35,614 bases of DNA from Candidatus Tantalella remota (lineage in GTDB: Bacteria > Omnitrophota > Gorgyraeia > Tantalellales > Tantalellaceae), in the NCBI GenBank assembly GCA_030765685.1, contig JAVCCB010000007.1, forward strand, positions 1 through 35,614. The letters run 5' to 3'. The position numbers and the translations under genes were made by a program. The notes beneath the pieces are model-generated. The model was not told the origin of the DNA and ran no database searches. It saw nothing but the letters and a program-made list of their open reading frames with translations. Below are positions 7,394 to 16,032 of the stretch, piece by piece. Numbering within the stretch: the first letter of the stretch is position 1; the number at the start of each line of letters is the position of its first letter.

Positions 7394-9154
7394 ATGGGAA
7401 GAATACCACAAGAGATCATAGACCAGATACTGGATCGCACGGATATCGCGGAAGTTATAGGCGGGTATATCCAGGTAAAGAAGGCGGGCAGGAGCTTTAA
7501 AGCCAATTGTCCTTTTCATAATGAAAAGACACCGTCTTTTGTTATCAGTCCCGACAAACAGATATACCACTGTTTCGGCTGTGGAGTGGGAGGCAATGTT
7601 ATAAACTTCGTTATGAATTACGAAAACATGGAGTTTCCCGAAGCTGTGAGGATGCTCGCCGCCAAAGCGGGCGTAGAGGTGCCGAAGTATGACGCGAATA
7701 GGTCAGAAGGCCCGTCATTGTCGTCACGCCTCTATGAGGTCAATGAAATGGCCGCTGAATTTTACGAGAAGGTACTCCGCGCTCCGGCAGGGGCAAAAGC
7801 TCTGGAATACTTGACTAAACGCGGGATCAGCGGGGATATCATTAAGCAGTTCAGGATAGGATACGCTCCCGACGAATGGGAAGCTCTGCGCAAATATTGC
7901 TTGTCTAGAAAAGTCTCCGAGGATATGTTGAGGAAAGCGGGTCTCAGTATTCCCAGTGAAAAAGGCAAAAATGATTATGACAGGTTTCGGGGGCGCATAA
8001 CTTTTCCCATTTTTAATGAGAGGGGGAGTATCGTGGCATTCGGAGGAAGGGTTCTCGACGCCTCTTTGCCGAAGTACATCAACTCTCCCGAGACAGTTGT
8101 TTATAGCAAAAGCAATGTATTGTACGGTCTTAATTTCAGCAGAAAAGGGATAAGGGAGCACTCCCACGTCCTGATAGTCGAAGGGTATATGGACGTGATA
8201 ATGCCTTTCCAGTATGGGTTGAACAACCTTGTAGCGGCATCCGGAACGGCCCTCACGCCGCATCAGGCAAGCATGCTGAAGAAATATACGGATACGGCCG
8301 TTATGGTGTTTGATTCCGACCAGGCGGGCGAAGCGGCATCCTTAAGGGGGCTTGATATCCTCATCGAGAACGGTATAAACGTAAGGATAGTTACTTTGCC
8401 GCAGGGCGACGACCCGGATACTTTTTTAAGGAAGAACGGCAAAGAGCGGTTCGCGGATATGGTCGAGAGCGCCAAGGGTTTATTCGATTATAAACTTGAT
8501 CTAATGATCAAGAGGCTTGGCCAGAGGGATATAGGAGGGATAGTGGATGAGATGCTGCCCACGATATCCAGGGTAAGTAATGAAGTCGTTAAATCCGACT
8601 ATCTGAGAAGACTCGCCGAACGCCTTGGAATACACGAGGGTTCGGTGCGTCATGAAATGAGCAAAGTGAAGGCGGATTACTCGTATCATTACTCGTCCGA
8701 AGAAAAGGCCGACAGGACCCCCGCAAGCTATCGGAGCAGTGAGTTGTATCTTTTGGGACTGGCGGTCTCTAGCAGGATCATGTTCGAAAGGATAGAGAAA
8801 GAACTGGGCGTGGAAAAGTTTAGGGACAAGGATGTGGCGCAGGTTTTCGTTACCGCGGGCGATTTTTACCGGAACGGGCTGGATGAGATAACCCCCGCGA
8901 AGCTTATCAGCAGGCTGGAGAACGACGAAAGAGCCAGAGAAGCGCTCATGCAGGCCATCGTTAAGGCGGAGATAACACAGGACCACGGCAAGGCGCTGGA
9001 CGATTGTATTTTTTGTGTCATAAAAGAGACCCGGGAAGAAGAGCTTAAAGACTTGAACTCGAAGCTCAAGGAAGCTCAGGAAAATAAAGATAACGCGGAG
9101 ATAACTAAACTGGTGGCAAGAATAAGCAAGATCCACAAGGAGAAGGTTGCATAA
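7394..9154 (+). CDS. dnaG: DNA primase DnaG
   Basis: DnaG makes the RNA primers for replication. The N-terminal zinc-binding domain has the CHC2 pattern: Cys39, His42, Cys60 and Cys63 (CPFH, CFGC). The primase core includes the [15 protein letters not shown] and YINSPET motifs. The TOPRIM catalytic glutamate is in [11 protein letters not shown] (about residue 262), with the acidic VFDSDQAG following. The C-terminal 170 residues are helical and fit the DnaB-helicase interaction domain. At 586 residues it is full length. It stops two bases before rpoD, preserving the common dnaG-rpoD order of the macromolecular synthesis operon; rpsU is not adjacent. Confidence 0.97.
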   Translation: MGRIPQEIIDQILDRTDIAEVIGGYIQVKKAGRSFKANCPFHNEKTPSFVISPDKQIYHCFGCGVGGNVINFVMNYENMEFPEAVRMLAAKAGVEVPKYDANRSEGPSLSSRLYEVNEMAAEFYEKVLRAPAGAKALEYLTKRGISGDIIKQFRIGYAPDEWEALRKYCLSRKVSEDMLRKAGLSIPSEKGKNDYDRFRGRITFPIFNERGSIVAFGGRVLDASLPKYINSPETVVYSKSNVLYGLNFSRKGIREHSHVLIVEGYMDVIMPFQYGLNNLVAASGTALTPHQASMLKKYTDTAVMVFDSDQAGEAASLRGLDILIENGINVRIVTLPQGDDPDTFLRKNGKERFADMVESAKGLFDYKLDLMIKRLGQRDIGGIVDEMLPTISRVSNEVVKSDYLRRLAERLGIHEGSVRHEMSKVKADYSYHYSSEEKADRTPASYRSSELYLLGLAVSSRIMFERIEKELGVEKFRDKDVAQVFVTAGDFYRNGLDEITPAKLISRLENDERAREALMQAIVKAEITQDHGKALDDCIFCVIKETREEELKDLNSKLKEAQENKDNAEITKLVARISKIHKEKVA

Positions 9155-9156
9155 TT

Positions 9157-10887
9157 ATGCCGAGAAAAACTAAAAAAGCAGCAAAGCCTAAAGCGAAGCC
9201 GAAAGCCAAGCCGAAAGCCAAGTCCAAAGTGAAGCCAAAGACGAAGCCGAAGGCAGCTCCGAAAGCAGCGCCGAAAGCCAAGCCCCAAGCGAAGCCAAAG
9301 GATAACAATCCTAAAGAAAAAGGCAAAGACGCCGCTGAAGGGAAAGAAGCGGTCCAGGATACGAGCAGGTCGGCTATTATCAGAAAGCTCATAAGAGCCG
9401 GTAAGGAGAAAGGCTATCTTAGTTATGACGAGGTCAACGACCTTATCCCTGAAGATGTTGTTTCCTCCGAGGAAATAGATGAGGTGATAGCGGCTCTTCA
9501 CAGCGCCGACATTAAGGTGGTGGAGTCCGAAGAAGAGGTCGAGAAGATACCCCTTGCCATTAAAAGAGACCAGAAAAAAGTAAAGGCCAGGAAATTTGTC
9601 CAGATAGACGACCCTGTCAAGATGTACCTCAAGCAGATGGGCCAGATACCCCTTTTAAGCCGAAAGGAAGAGCTGGAACTGGCGAAAAAAATAAAGAAAA
9701 AAGAGCAAGATCTGAAAGATGTTGTTTTCGGCATGAAAATGGGCAGGGATCTGGCGCTTGAAGTTATAGAGGATGCGCTGGATAATGATTATAATCTGGA
9801 CGACGTGTTTGATATACAGCCCGGTGCCGACTATGCCAGGCTTGATAAGAGGAAAAGACAGCTGATAAGGCGTATACGTATCTCTACTAAGGAAGATACG
9901 ATATTCAAGCTGGTAGCCAAGATGAAGATCACCATATCCCTTGCTGAAAGGATAGCGGAGGATCTGGAAAAACCTCTTTATGAAGGCCGGAAGATAAAGA
10001 ACAAGATAGAAAAGCTCAAAAAAGGCCGCGGAAAGAAAGAATTAAAGGCTTTGCAGCCGCAGATGAGGAAGTATGTTAAACAGCTTGGCATACGCGCTGA
10101 CGATATTCCCCAGAGCTGTGAGGACCTTAGGACTATAGAATCGGAATACATAACATCAAAGAAAGAGCTGGTAGCCGCCAACCTCCGACTGGTGGTAAGT
10201 ATCGCGAAAAAATACACCAACAGGGGCTTGTCGTTCCTTGACCTTATACAGGAAGGCAATATGGGCCTCATGAAAGCGGTGGACAAGTTCGAGTACGAGA
10301 GAGGGTATAAGTTCAGTACATACGCCACCTGGTGGATACGGCAGGCAATAACCCGTTCGATTGCCGACCAGTCGAGGACCATACGCATACCGGTTCACAT
10401 GACGGAGACGATAAACAAGCTTGTTCGCGTCGCGAGGGCTCTGGTGCAGGAGAACGGACGGGAACCTACCCCGGAAGAAGTATCCTCGGAGATGAAGATC
10501 CCGGTCGAAAAGGTAAGAGGCATAATAAAAATAGCCCAGCATCCGATATCGCTTGAGACTCCGATAGGAGACGAAGGGGACACCAGCTTTGGTGATTTTA
10601 TCGAGGACAAAAGCGCCATATCGCCCGCTAACGCCACGGCTTACGCCATGCTGAAAGAGCAGATGGACGAGGTGCTTGAGACTCTGACCGACAGGGAGAG
10701 AAAGGTGCTTACCCTGAGGTTCGGTATAGGTGACGGATATCCCCGTACGCTTGAGGAAGTGGGAAAGATCTTCAGTGTTACCAGGGAAAGGGTAAGGCAG
10801 ATAGAGGCGAAAGCCCTTAAGAAACTACGGCATCCCATTAGAGCGAAAAAGCTTAAGAATTTCCTGGATATGGGATTTCCTGAATAA
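9157..10887 (+). CDS. rpoD: RNA polymerase primary sigma factor RpoD, with a Lys/Pro/Ala-rich tail
   Basis: This 576-residue sigma-70 family protein is the likely housekeeping sigma factor. Residues about 70-130 match region 1.1 ([20 protein letters not shown]). Region 1.2 follows ([12 protein letters not shown]), then region 2 ([54 protein letters not shown]), region 3, and region 4 ending [20 protein letters not shown]. Unusually, residues 2-60 are a basic tract of KPKA-type repeats resembling histone H1 tails, placed before region 1.1. It starts two bases after dnaG ends; no ribosome-binding site is obvious beyond AGGAGAAGG in the dnaG end. Confidence 0.97.
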   Translation: MPRKTKKAAKPKAKPKAKPKAKSKVKPKTKPKAAPKAAPKAKPQAKPKDNNPKEKGKDAAEGKEAVQDTSRSAIIRKLIRAGKEKGYLSYDEVNDLIPEDVVSSEEIDEVIAALHSADIKVVESEEEVEKIPLAIKRDQKKVKARKFVQIDDPVKMYLKQMGQIPLLSRKEELELAKKIKKKEQDLKDVVFGMKMGRDLALEVIEDALDNDYNLDDVFDIQPGADYARLDKRKRQLIRRIRISTKEDTIFKLVAKMKITISLAERIAEDLEKPLYEGRKIKNKIEKLKKGRGKKELKALQPQMRKYVKQLGIRADDIPQSCEDLRTIESEYITSKKELVAANLRLVVSIAKKYTNRGLSFLDLIQEGNMGLMKAVDKFEYERGYKFSTYATWWIRQAITRSIADQSRTIRIPVHMTETINKLVRVARALVQENGREPTPEEVSSEMKIPVEKVRGIIKIAQHPISLETPIGDEGDTSFGDFIEDKSAISPANATAYAMLKEQMDEVLETLTDRERKVLTLRFGIGDGYPRTLEEVGKIFSVTRERVRQIEAKALKKLRHPIRAKKLKNFLDMGFPE

Positions 10888-10901
10888 GAAAGAGGAGAAA
10901 A

Positions 10902-11126
10902 ATGCAGGAGATAAATGTAGAACTTTTTATTCCCGGAGAGCTCAAAGAAGAGCCGATCATTTGCAGTATGATTAAGGACTTTGACGTTAGCATGAAAATA
11001 GTCGAAGCTTCTTTTTCCACCGAAAGCGGATGGGCATATCTCATACTCAGGGGGGAGAAAGCGGAAATAGACAAGGTCTTCGGTTATCTATCGGAAAAGA
11101 GCGTGAAAGTCGAGATCCGAGATTGA
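10902..11126 (+). CDS. NIL-domain protein
   Basis: This 74-residue protein is a stand-alone NIL domain, an ACT-like fold that elsewhere forms the methionine-sensing C-terminus of MetN transporters. The pattern is a first strand (INVELFIPGELKEEPIICSM), a helix, and closing strands (GWAYLILRGEKAEIDKVFGYL, KVEIRD). The spacing and the GELxxEPxI pattern are characteristic. A ribosome-binding site (AGAGGAG) precedes the ATG. It follows rpoD by 14 bases. Ligand binding is inferred; some stand-alone NIL proteins occur with sulfur-metabolism genes, but none is next to this one. Confidence 0.8.
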   Translation: MQEINVELFIPGELKEEPIICSMIKDFDVSMKIVEASFSTESGWAYLILRGEKAEIDKVFGYLSEKSVKVEIRD

Positions 11127-11148
11127 GTCCCTTCCGGAGTAACTCATA

Positions 11149-11538
11149 ATGACACAGATAAAAAGAATAGAGACCTATAACGCTCCCGGCGCGATAGGGC
11201 CTTATTCTCAGGCCGTACTCGCCGGCGATCTGATATTCGTATCAGGACAGATACCGCTGGACGCTGCTACGGGCAGGATCGTAGAGGGAGATATCTCTGA
11301 GCAGGTCAACAAGGTTATAGATAACGTTGAGAATATACTTGTATCAGCCGGATCGGGGCTGGATAGCGTGGTGAAGGTAGAGGTTTTTTTGAGTGACATG
11401 GAGGACTTTTCGAGGATGAACGAGATCTACGCGGAAAGGTTCTCGAGCGAAGTAAAACCAGCTCGGTACGTCGTCCAGGTAGCGAGGTTGCCGAAGGACG
11501 CGCGCGTCGAAATTTCCTGCATCGCCTGCCGAAGGTAA
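11149..11538 (+). CDS. ridA: RidA family enamine/imine deaminase
   Basis: RidA hydrolyses reactive enamine/imine intermediates, such as those made by PLP-dependent threonine dehydratase, and protects PLP enzymes. The 129-residue length and motifs are typical: GAIGPYSQAV, FVSGQIPLD, VVKVEVFLSDMEDF, and the substrate-binding arginine in KPARYVVQVARLPKDARVEI. The ATG at 11149 comes 22 bases after the NIL gene. It is followed by an FAH-family gene 39 bases on. Confidence 0.95.
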   Translation: MTQIKRIETYNAPGAIGPYSQAVLAGDLIFVSGQIPLDAATGRIVEGDISEQVNKVIDNVENILVSAGSGLDSVVKVEVFLSDMEDFSRMNEIYAERFSSEVKPARYVVQVARLPKDARVEISCIACRR

Positions 11539-11577
11539 GAAGCTTTATGGTCCGAAAGATCTACCGGGAACATTAAT

Positions 11578-12318
11578 ATGAAAATAGTAAGAGTTTCGCA
11601 TAATAAAGAAGTTTACAGAGGGATCCTGGATGGTGATGATATTAGAGTGGATACCCCCGGAGAAAAGCCTGTTATTTTCAGCCAAAAAGATGTAAACTTC
11701 CTTTCTCCCGTTGAACCCTCGAAAATAGTATGTGTAGGGCTCAACTACACAGACCACGCTGAAGAGCTTGGTATGGCCGTTCCGGCCGATCCCGTTATTT
11801 TTATAAAACCATCCACCTCGATAATAGGCCACGGAGGGACTATATCTTATCCGTCGTCGTCCGGCAGGGTGGATTATGAAGCTGAGCTCGGCGTCGTGAT
11901 AAAGGACTACACGCGTAAAGTCCCCGCGTCCGAAGCCTTCGCTCACATAGCTGGTTATACATGTGTGAACGATGTGACGGCAAGGGACCTTCAGAGTAAA
12001 GACGTGCAGTGGACGAGGGCAAAGTCCTTCGACACTTTTGCCCCTGTGGGCCCGTGGATAGAGACAGATCTTGATCCCGCGGACCTGGGTATTCGGACAT
12101 ACCTGAACGGGGACCTTAAACAGGAATCGAGGACTTCCAGGCTTATTTTTGATATCCCTGGATTAATCGAGTTCATTTCTGATATAATGACCCTGCTCCC
12201 CGGGGATATCATCTCCACCGGGACGCCCCACGGTGTGGGACCCATGTGCCCCGGAGACGAAGTGACCGTTGAGATAGAGGGGATAGGACGCCTGACTAAC
12301 CGCGTAGAAAAGGGATAG
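11578..12318 (+). CDS. Fumarylacetoacetate hydrolase family protein
   Basis: The 246-residue protein has the two-part layout of bacterial FAH-family enzymes: a small N-terminal domain (1-45) and a catalytic domain from about 50. Signature stretches are CVGLNYTDHAEELG, the metal-binding acidic residues in VDYEAELGVVI, VNDVTARDLQ, and the C-terminal GDIISTGTPHGVGPM. Family members hydrolyse or decarboxylate beta-diketo acids such as acylpyruvates or oxaloacetate with a divalent metal. No aromatic-catabolism genes surround it, so a housekeeping role (acylpyruvase or oxaloacetate decarboxylase type) is more likely than a catabolic one. The exact substrate cannot be read here. Confidence 0.9.
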   Translation: MKIVRVSHNKEVYRGILDGDDIRVDTPGEKPVIFSQKDVNFLSPVEPSKIVCVGLNYTDHAEELGMAVPADPVIFIKPSTSIIGHGGTISYPSSSGRVDYEAELGVVIKDYTRKVPASEAFAHIAGYTCVNDVTARDLQSKDVQWTRAKSFDTFAPVGPWIETDLDPADLGIRTYLNGDLKQESRTSRLIFDIPGLIEFISDIMTLLPGDIISTGTPHGVGPMCPGDEVTVEIEGIGRLTNRVEKG

Positions 12319-12343
12319 CGCGCCGCGAGAACAAAGGATAAAT

Positions 12344-12787
12344 ATGAGGATAGTGCTGCAGAGGGTGAAAGAAGCGGACGTGTTGGTGGACGGAGAGGTC
12401 ATATCCGCTATCAGTAACGGTTTTGTTCTCCTGGTCGGAGTATCGCGTACGGATAAACAAGAGACAGGACCTGCTATGGCGAAGAAGATCCGGAAGTTAA
12501 GGGTCTTTGAGGACGAGCGAGGGAAGATGAACCTGGATATTTCAGAGGTAAACGGAAGTATTCTGAGCATTCCCCAGTTCACTCTTTTGGGTAACACGGA
12601 TAAGGGCAACAGGCCCGGGTTTGATGATGCTGCTCTTCCCGCGGAGGCGGAGAGTCTCTGGAAAGAGTTCAATGAAGCCCTGAGAAAAGAGGGTGTGTCC
12701 GTATATGAGGGCAGTTTTGGCGTCCATATGCAGGTAAGTCTGATGAATGACGGCCCGGTAACATTTGTTCTAGACTCAAAGAAATGA
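12344..12787 (+). CDS. dtd: D-aminoacyl-tRNA deacylase
   Basis: Dtd removes D-amino acids (and glycine mischarged on tRNA-Ala) from tRNA. The 147-residue length is usual. It opens with MRIVLQRVKEADVLVDGEVI and carries the cross-subunit NDGPVTFVLDS motif at the C-terminus. The other signature, normally SQFTL, reads IPQFTLLGNTDKGNRPGF here, with proline in place of serine. The GNRPxF context is intact, so a working enzyme is likely. A weak ribosome-binding site (AAAGGATAA) precedes the ATG. It lies between the FAH and cupin genes in a co-directional run. Confidence 0.94.
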   Translation: MRIVLQRVKEADVLVDGEVISAISNGFVLLVGVSRTDKQETGPAMAKKIRKLRVFEDERGKMNLDISEVNGSILSIPQFTLLGNTDKGNRPGFDDAALPAEAESLWKEFNEALRKEGVSVYEGSFGVHMQVSLMNDGPVTFVLDSKK

Positions 12788-12814
12788 CTGTCTAAAGCCG
12801 AAGCAGGAGGCAAA

Positions 12815-13087
12815 ATGGATATCATAAAAAAAGAAAGACCGGATGGGAGCACCCTGGAGGAGCTGGGAGTGGATTCCTGGCCCATATGGGAGAAGGAAGT
12901 CTCAAAGTTCGACTGGTCTTATGACGAGCAGGAAGTTTGTTATATACTTGAGGGGAACGCGAAGGTGGAGCCCTTTGACGGAGAGGCCGTGGAATTCGGT
13001 CCTGGCGACATGGTGACTTTTCCCGCGGGGATGGACTGCGTGTGGGAGATCACAAGCGCGATAAAAAAACACTACAAGTTTGGTTGA
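12815..13087 (+). CDS. Small cupin-domain protein
   Basis: This 90-residue single-domain cupin resembles the cupin_3 (EutQ/DUF861) group. Conserved parts are W..EVSKFDWSYDEQEVCYILEG (a first cupin motif with acidic residues in place of the usual histidines), a VEFGPGDMVTFPAGMDCVWEI second motif, and the final KKHYKF strand. Such proteins often bind small ligands, with or without metal. The HxH pair normally used for metal binding is absent, so metal dependence is doubtful. AGGAGG precedes the ATG. Its partner and substrate are unknown. Confidence 0.85.
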   Translation: MDIIKKERPDGSTLEELGVDSWPIWEKEVSKFDWSYDEQEVCYILEGNAKVEPFDGEAVEFGPGDMVTFPAGMDCVWEITSAIKKHYKFG

Positions 13088-13112
13088 TATTATTACAGGA
13101 GGAAGAGGGGTT

Positions 13113-13565
13113 ATGATCAAGGCAATATCCATTATCTTTTCAGTCGTATTTTCCCTGATGGCATGTGTGCCTGTAGTCGCGAGCGGGCAGACTATCGGTC
13201 CCACGATGATGTTTGGCGGCGATGACCGGGAGCCTCCCGAGGAGATATGTCCGGAGGGAACAAAGACAGTTTCGATCTTCCTCCAGGCTATGCAGAAGAA
13301 GGATTATCCCGTGATGTATGAGCTTATAGATGATAGCAGCAAGGAAGGCTATTCCCTCGATGAGGCAAAATTCGATTTCCAGTTCATGGAGGTCAAGGAG
13401 TACCGCATAAGTTCAGCCAGGAAAAAAGGTGACGATTTTGAGTTCATACTGGCTTCAGGGGATTGGAAGGACGGCGATAAAGACATAAAGAAAATGATCA
13501 TAGACGGCAGGACCTTCAAGGTGATCATGCCCCGCAAAGGCACTTTCTTTAAGGATTCCATGTGA
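13113..13565 (+). CDS. Hypothetical lipoprotein or exported protein, 150 aa
   Basis: The ATG at 13113 is chosen because AGGAGGAAGAGG lies just upstream; the frame opens 33 bases earlier but inside the cupin gene. The N-terminus (MIKAISIIFSVVFSLMAC) is a signal peptide with a lipobox-like LMAC, so the protein may be lipidated at Cys18; a plain Sec cleavage after VVAS is the alternative. The mature part (about 45-150) has an NTF2-like or DUF4878-like pattern: a helix with VSIFLQAMQKKDYPVMYELI followed by alternating strands (EYRISSARKKGDDFEFILAS). No catalytic residues are evident. It ends the long co-directional run before a palindrome and the pfk promoter region. Confidence 0.7.
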   Translation: MIKAISIIFSVVFSLMACVPVVASGQTIGPTMMFGGDDREPPEEICPEGTKTVSIFLQAMQKKDYPVMYELIDDSSKEGYSLDEAKFDFQFMEVKEYRISSARKKGDDFEFILASGDWKDGDKDIKKMIIDGRTFKVIMPRKGTFFKDSM

Positions 13566-13602
13566 TGCCGCATGGATCTTCCGATTTTCGGAAATATTAT
13601 AC

Positions 13603-13630
13603 TTGAAAAAAACAAGCGATATAGTATTCT
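13603..13630 (+). promoter_or_regulatory. Possible promoter for the phosphofructokinase gene
   Basis: TTGAAA (13603-13608), a 16-base spacer and TATTCT (13625-13630) lie about 75 bases before the gene. A short palindrome (TTCCGA-TTT-TCGGAA) just upstream has no T-run, so it is not a convincing terminator. Confidence 0.4.
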
Positions 13631-13706
13631 ATCTATGTCAGATGCGGACTTTTGTGTCTGCATAGGACTTTTAAGGGATGTTTGTTAGTTAAAACTGGAG
13701 GAGAAG

Positions 13707-14921
13707 ATGTCGAAGATCAAAAAAATAGGTGTTCTGACGAGCGGTGGAGACTGCGGCGGGCTTAACGCGGTGGTAAAGGGAGTGGCTGGTATGGCCAACA
13801 GCAGGGGTATACAGTGTTATGTCATACCCAACGGTTATGCGGGACTTTACAATCTGGTGGATTTTGCCGAACTTACCGAACTTACCGAGGACAGGTTGGA
13901 CCTGATAAACGCCACGGCGGCGGGGTCGGCGGCCGGTCATTCCAGGGTAAAGGTCAAAAAAATAGATGATAAGAATAAATACGAACGCATAAAAGAGGGG
14001 CTCAAAAAATTCGATATAGACGCGCTGATCGTAAGTGGCGGTGACGATTCCGGGAGCGTTATGGTCGATCTTCATAAGAACGGTATAGCGTGCGTCCATG
14101 TCCCCAAGACGATGGACCTGGATCTCCAGACTTATTCGGTTGGCGGAGACTCCACCATAAACAAGATTTGTGTGTATGCGGACGAGCTGAAGACCACGGG
14201 AAGGACCCATAACAGGGTCATCGTAATGGAAGTATTTGGCAGATACGCGGGCCATACCGCTTTTCGCGGAGGGATAGCGGCCGACGTGGACGCTGTCCTG
14301 ATACCGGAGATACCTGTAGATTTTAACGTTCTCTATGAGCACGTTAAAACAAAGCTTACCCATCGTTTTTTCAGAAGCGATGTATTTGAAGGCACATATC
14401 TTATAGTGGTCGCGGAAGGACTGAGGGACGCGAGCGGGTCGGAGATAGTCGATGAGAGTGCGGAACTTGACGCGTTTGGCCACAAAAAACTTGCCGGTGC
14501 CGGTAAGTTCGTGTGCCAGGAAATAACGAAAAGATTAAAGGTGGATCCCTGCATCAAGGGTTTTATGAAGGATACGCATATGTATGTGGAGAACATATAC
14601 GAGATACCGGAAGTCCGTTCGGTTGTTCCGGGACATCTTGTACGCTGTGGGTTCAGCAGCGCGTATGATGTTAACTTTGGCAAGGAGGCGGGCGCGGCTG
14701 CGGTCACTTTGCTTGAGAAGGGAATATTTGGCGTTACGATGTCGGATGTCAAAGGGAAGACAGTGCGCTACATGGCAGCCGAAGACGCGATAGTTCAGAG
14801 GAACGTCGATCTGGACCAGGTAAGTCTTTTTGAGCAGCTTGGTACCTGTTTCGGCAGAGAGGTGCAGAAGTTCGATCCCAAGTTCGAACAGCTAAAGAAG
14901 TCTCCTGAGAGGTATATGTAA
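13707..14921 (+). CDS. pfp: 6-phosphofructokinase, probably pyrophosphate-dependent
   Basis: This 404-residue enzyme belongs to the PFK-A superfamily. The phosphoryl-donor motifs are of the PPi type: GGDDS at 111-115 (ATP enzymes have GGDGS) and PKT at 133-135 (ATP enzymes have PGT). The catalytic stretch reads PKTMDLD instead of PKTIDND: both aspartates are kept, but the asparagine is leucine. The N-terminal loop is TSGGDCGGLNAVV, with CGG where CPG is usual. MEVFGRYAG (174-182) and the later VVAEGLRD match fructose-6-phosphate binding. A strong GGAGGAG precedes the ATG. If PPi-dependent, the enzyme would be reversible and could serve both glycolysis and gluconeogenesis. The donor is inferred from motifs only. 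Confidence 0.88.
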   Translation: MSKIKKIGVLTSGGDCGGLNAVVKGVAGMANSRGIQCYVIPNGYAGLYNLVDFAELTELTEDRLDLINATAAGSAAGHSRVKVKKIDDKNKYERIKEGLKKFDIDALIVSGGDDSGSVMVDLHKNGIACVHVPKTMDLDLQTYSVGGDSTINKICVYADELKTTGRTHNRVIVMEVFGRYAGHTAFRGGIAADVDAVLIPEIPVDFNVLYEHVKTKLTHRFFRSDVFEGTYLIVVAEGLRDASGSEIVDESAELDAFGHKKLAGAGKFVCQEITKRLKVDPCIKGFMKDTHMYVENIYEIPEVRSVVPGHLVRCGFSSAYDVNFGKEAGAAAVTLLEKGIFGVTMSDVKGKTVRYMAAEDAIVQRNVDLDQVSLFEQLGTCFGREVQKFDPKFEQLKKSPERYM

Positions 14922-14929
14922 AATAAGCA

Positions 14930-15207
14930 CATCACTTAGCGAATTTCAATGAGCTAAGTGATAAGTGCGCATTTTATCCTGAGCGAAGCGAAGGATCTAA
15001 GGAAAGCGAAGCGAACGAGCCGAAGGATCTAGAGTGAAACGAACAAGTCGAAGGATTTAAAGAGATTCCTCGACTCGGCTTTTAGCCTCGCTCGGAATGA
15101 CGCGATGGTCGGAATGATAATGAGCTGTAAGTCATAAACCCGAATTTTATCCTGAGCGAAGCGAAGGATCTAAGGAGAGCGAAGCGAACGAGTCGAAGGA
15201 TCTATCT
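14930..15207. repeat. Cluster of modular hairpin repeats
   Basis: This gene-free gap of about 280 bases is built from repeat modules. First comes a palindrome, CACTTAGC...GCTAAGTG (14933-14960). Then ATCCTGAGCGAAGCGAAGGAT, or a close variant, occurs at about 14976 and again at about 15153. Between them lies ATTCCTCGACTCGGC...GCTCGGAAT. The same modules recur at 23733-23950 and, in part, at 29158-29295. No reading frame, tRNA or promoter is visible. The stem ends could act as weak terminators or mRNA 3'-end protectors after the pfk gene. Confidence 0.8.
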
Positions 15208-15642
15208 ATGAAATATACCAAAGCAGATACAGGAAGGGTTTTTGTGGTCAGGTTCGATCATGGGGATGATTTTCTTGAGAAGCTGAAAGAGATTATCAGA
15301 GAAGAAGAGATCTTCTTCTCGACCATCACTTTTCTCGGGGCGCTGTCCGGCGGCGAAATGGTATGTGGTCCCGTAGATCTTAAAGTCCCCGCTTCTCCTG
15401 TAGAGGTATCTTTTGATGACGGCAGAGAGGTTCTGGGATGGGGGACGATCGTCTCCGACGGCAGCGACGTCAAACCGCATCTTCACTCTTCCGTTGGAAA
15501 AGGGGAAGAGGCTCTTGTGGGATGTCTTAGGCGGGGATGTGAGGTTTTTATAACAGTGGAAGCGGTAATCACGGAGATCCGGGGAGCCGATATTTCAAGA
15601 GAGAAAGATCCCCGTACCGGTCACGAGACACTGTCCTTCTGA
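15208..15642 (+). CDS. PPC/DUF296 domain protein
   Basis: This 144-residue protein is a stand-alone PPC (DUF296) domain, a trimeric fold found in bacterial and archaeal proteins and in plant AT-hook proteins. The HLH metal motif is present (KPHLHSSVGKGEEALVG, His91 and His93). The usual third ligand in GGHL is replaced: this protein has VGCL, putting Cys106 where histidine is expected. Other core strands fit (TITFLGALSGG, CEVFITVEAVI). The bacterial function is not established; DNA binding is suggested only by the plant relatives. It starts directly after a repeat cluster with no clear ribosome-binding site. Confidence 0.87.
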   Translation: MKYTKADTGRVFVVRFDHGDDFLEKLKEIIREEEIFFSTITFLGALSGGEMVCGPVDLKVPASPVEVSFDDGREVLGWGTIVSDGSDVKPHLHSSVGKGEEALVGCLRRGCEVFITVEAVITEIRGADISREKDPRTGHETLSF

Positions 15643-15690
15643 GAATTTCCTGCCGACACCTGATGGGCGGGATAACCACGATACAAAAAA

Positions 15691-16032
15691 ATGATAACTG
15701 ACAAAAAAAGAGCTTTCAAACGTGTGCCTTTAAAATTCAAGGTGCGTTTTGAGTTTTGCGGGGAGAAGGGTGTTCCCGGAGGAGCGTCGATCTCGGAAAA
15801 TATAAGTATGGGGGGAGTATACTTTTTGAGCATAAAAAAAATGGAGATAGGACAGCTCATCGAATGCAGGATCCAGATGCCGGGTTCTGCCGGGGAAGGT
15901 TGCTGGGATGCCAGGATCGTCCGGTGCGATCTCCTGGAAGGACAGATGGTCGAGACGTTTGGTGTCGCGGCGGAGTTCGTAAAGTCACATGGGGATTCCG
16001 AAAGGCGTTTGAAAAAAGTACTTAGCAGGTAA
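15691..16032 (+). CDS. PilZ domain protein
   Basis: This 113-residue protein is a single PilZ domain, the common c-di-GMP receptor module. Both signature motifs are present: the RxxxR pair (Arg7 and Arg11 in KKRAFKRVPL) and NxSxxG (Asn37, Ser39, Gly42 in SENISMGGVYF). The beta-barrel strands follow, ending with FGVAAEFV. With the nucleotide-binding residues intact, c-di-GMP binding is likely. No cyclase, phosphodiesterase or motility gene is in the window, so the process it controls is unknown. Confidence 0.92.
   Translation: MITDKKRAFKRVPLKFKVRFEFCGEKGVPGGASISENISMGGVYFLSIKKMEIGQLIECRIQMPGSAGEGCWDARIVRCDLLEGQMVETFGVAAEFVKSHGDSERRLKKVLSR

Noticed and set aside
12580-12600. Loss of function in dtd because SQFTL reads PQFTL
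   Set aside because: The rest of the active site, including NDGPVT and the GNRPxF segment, is intact. One substitution is not enough to claim inactivity.
12163-12885. 240-codon open frame on the minus strand
   Set aside because: Antisense to the end of the FAH gene and all of dtd; Ser/Pro-rich composition typical of antisense frames.
13580-13600. Terminator at TTCCGATTTTCGGAA
   Set aside because: Six-bp stem with a three-base loop and no T-run.
13689-14483. 264-codon open frame on the minus strand
   Set aside because: It lies opposite the phosphofructokinase gene, whose motifs are intact. No ribosome-binding site or recognisable domain supports the antisense frame.
14930-15207. Possible CRISPR array from repeated words
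   Set aside because: Repeats are imperfect, differ in spacing, contain different modules and have no uniform spacers or cas genes nearby.
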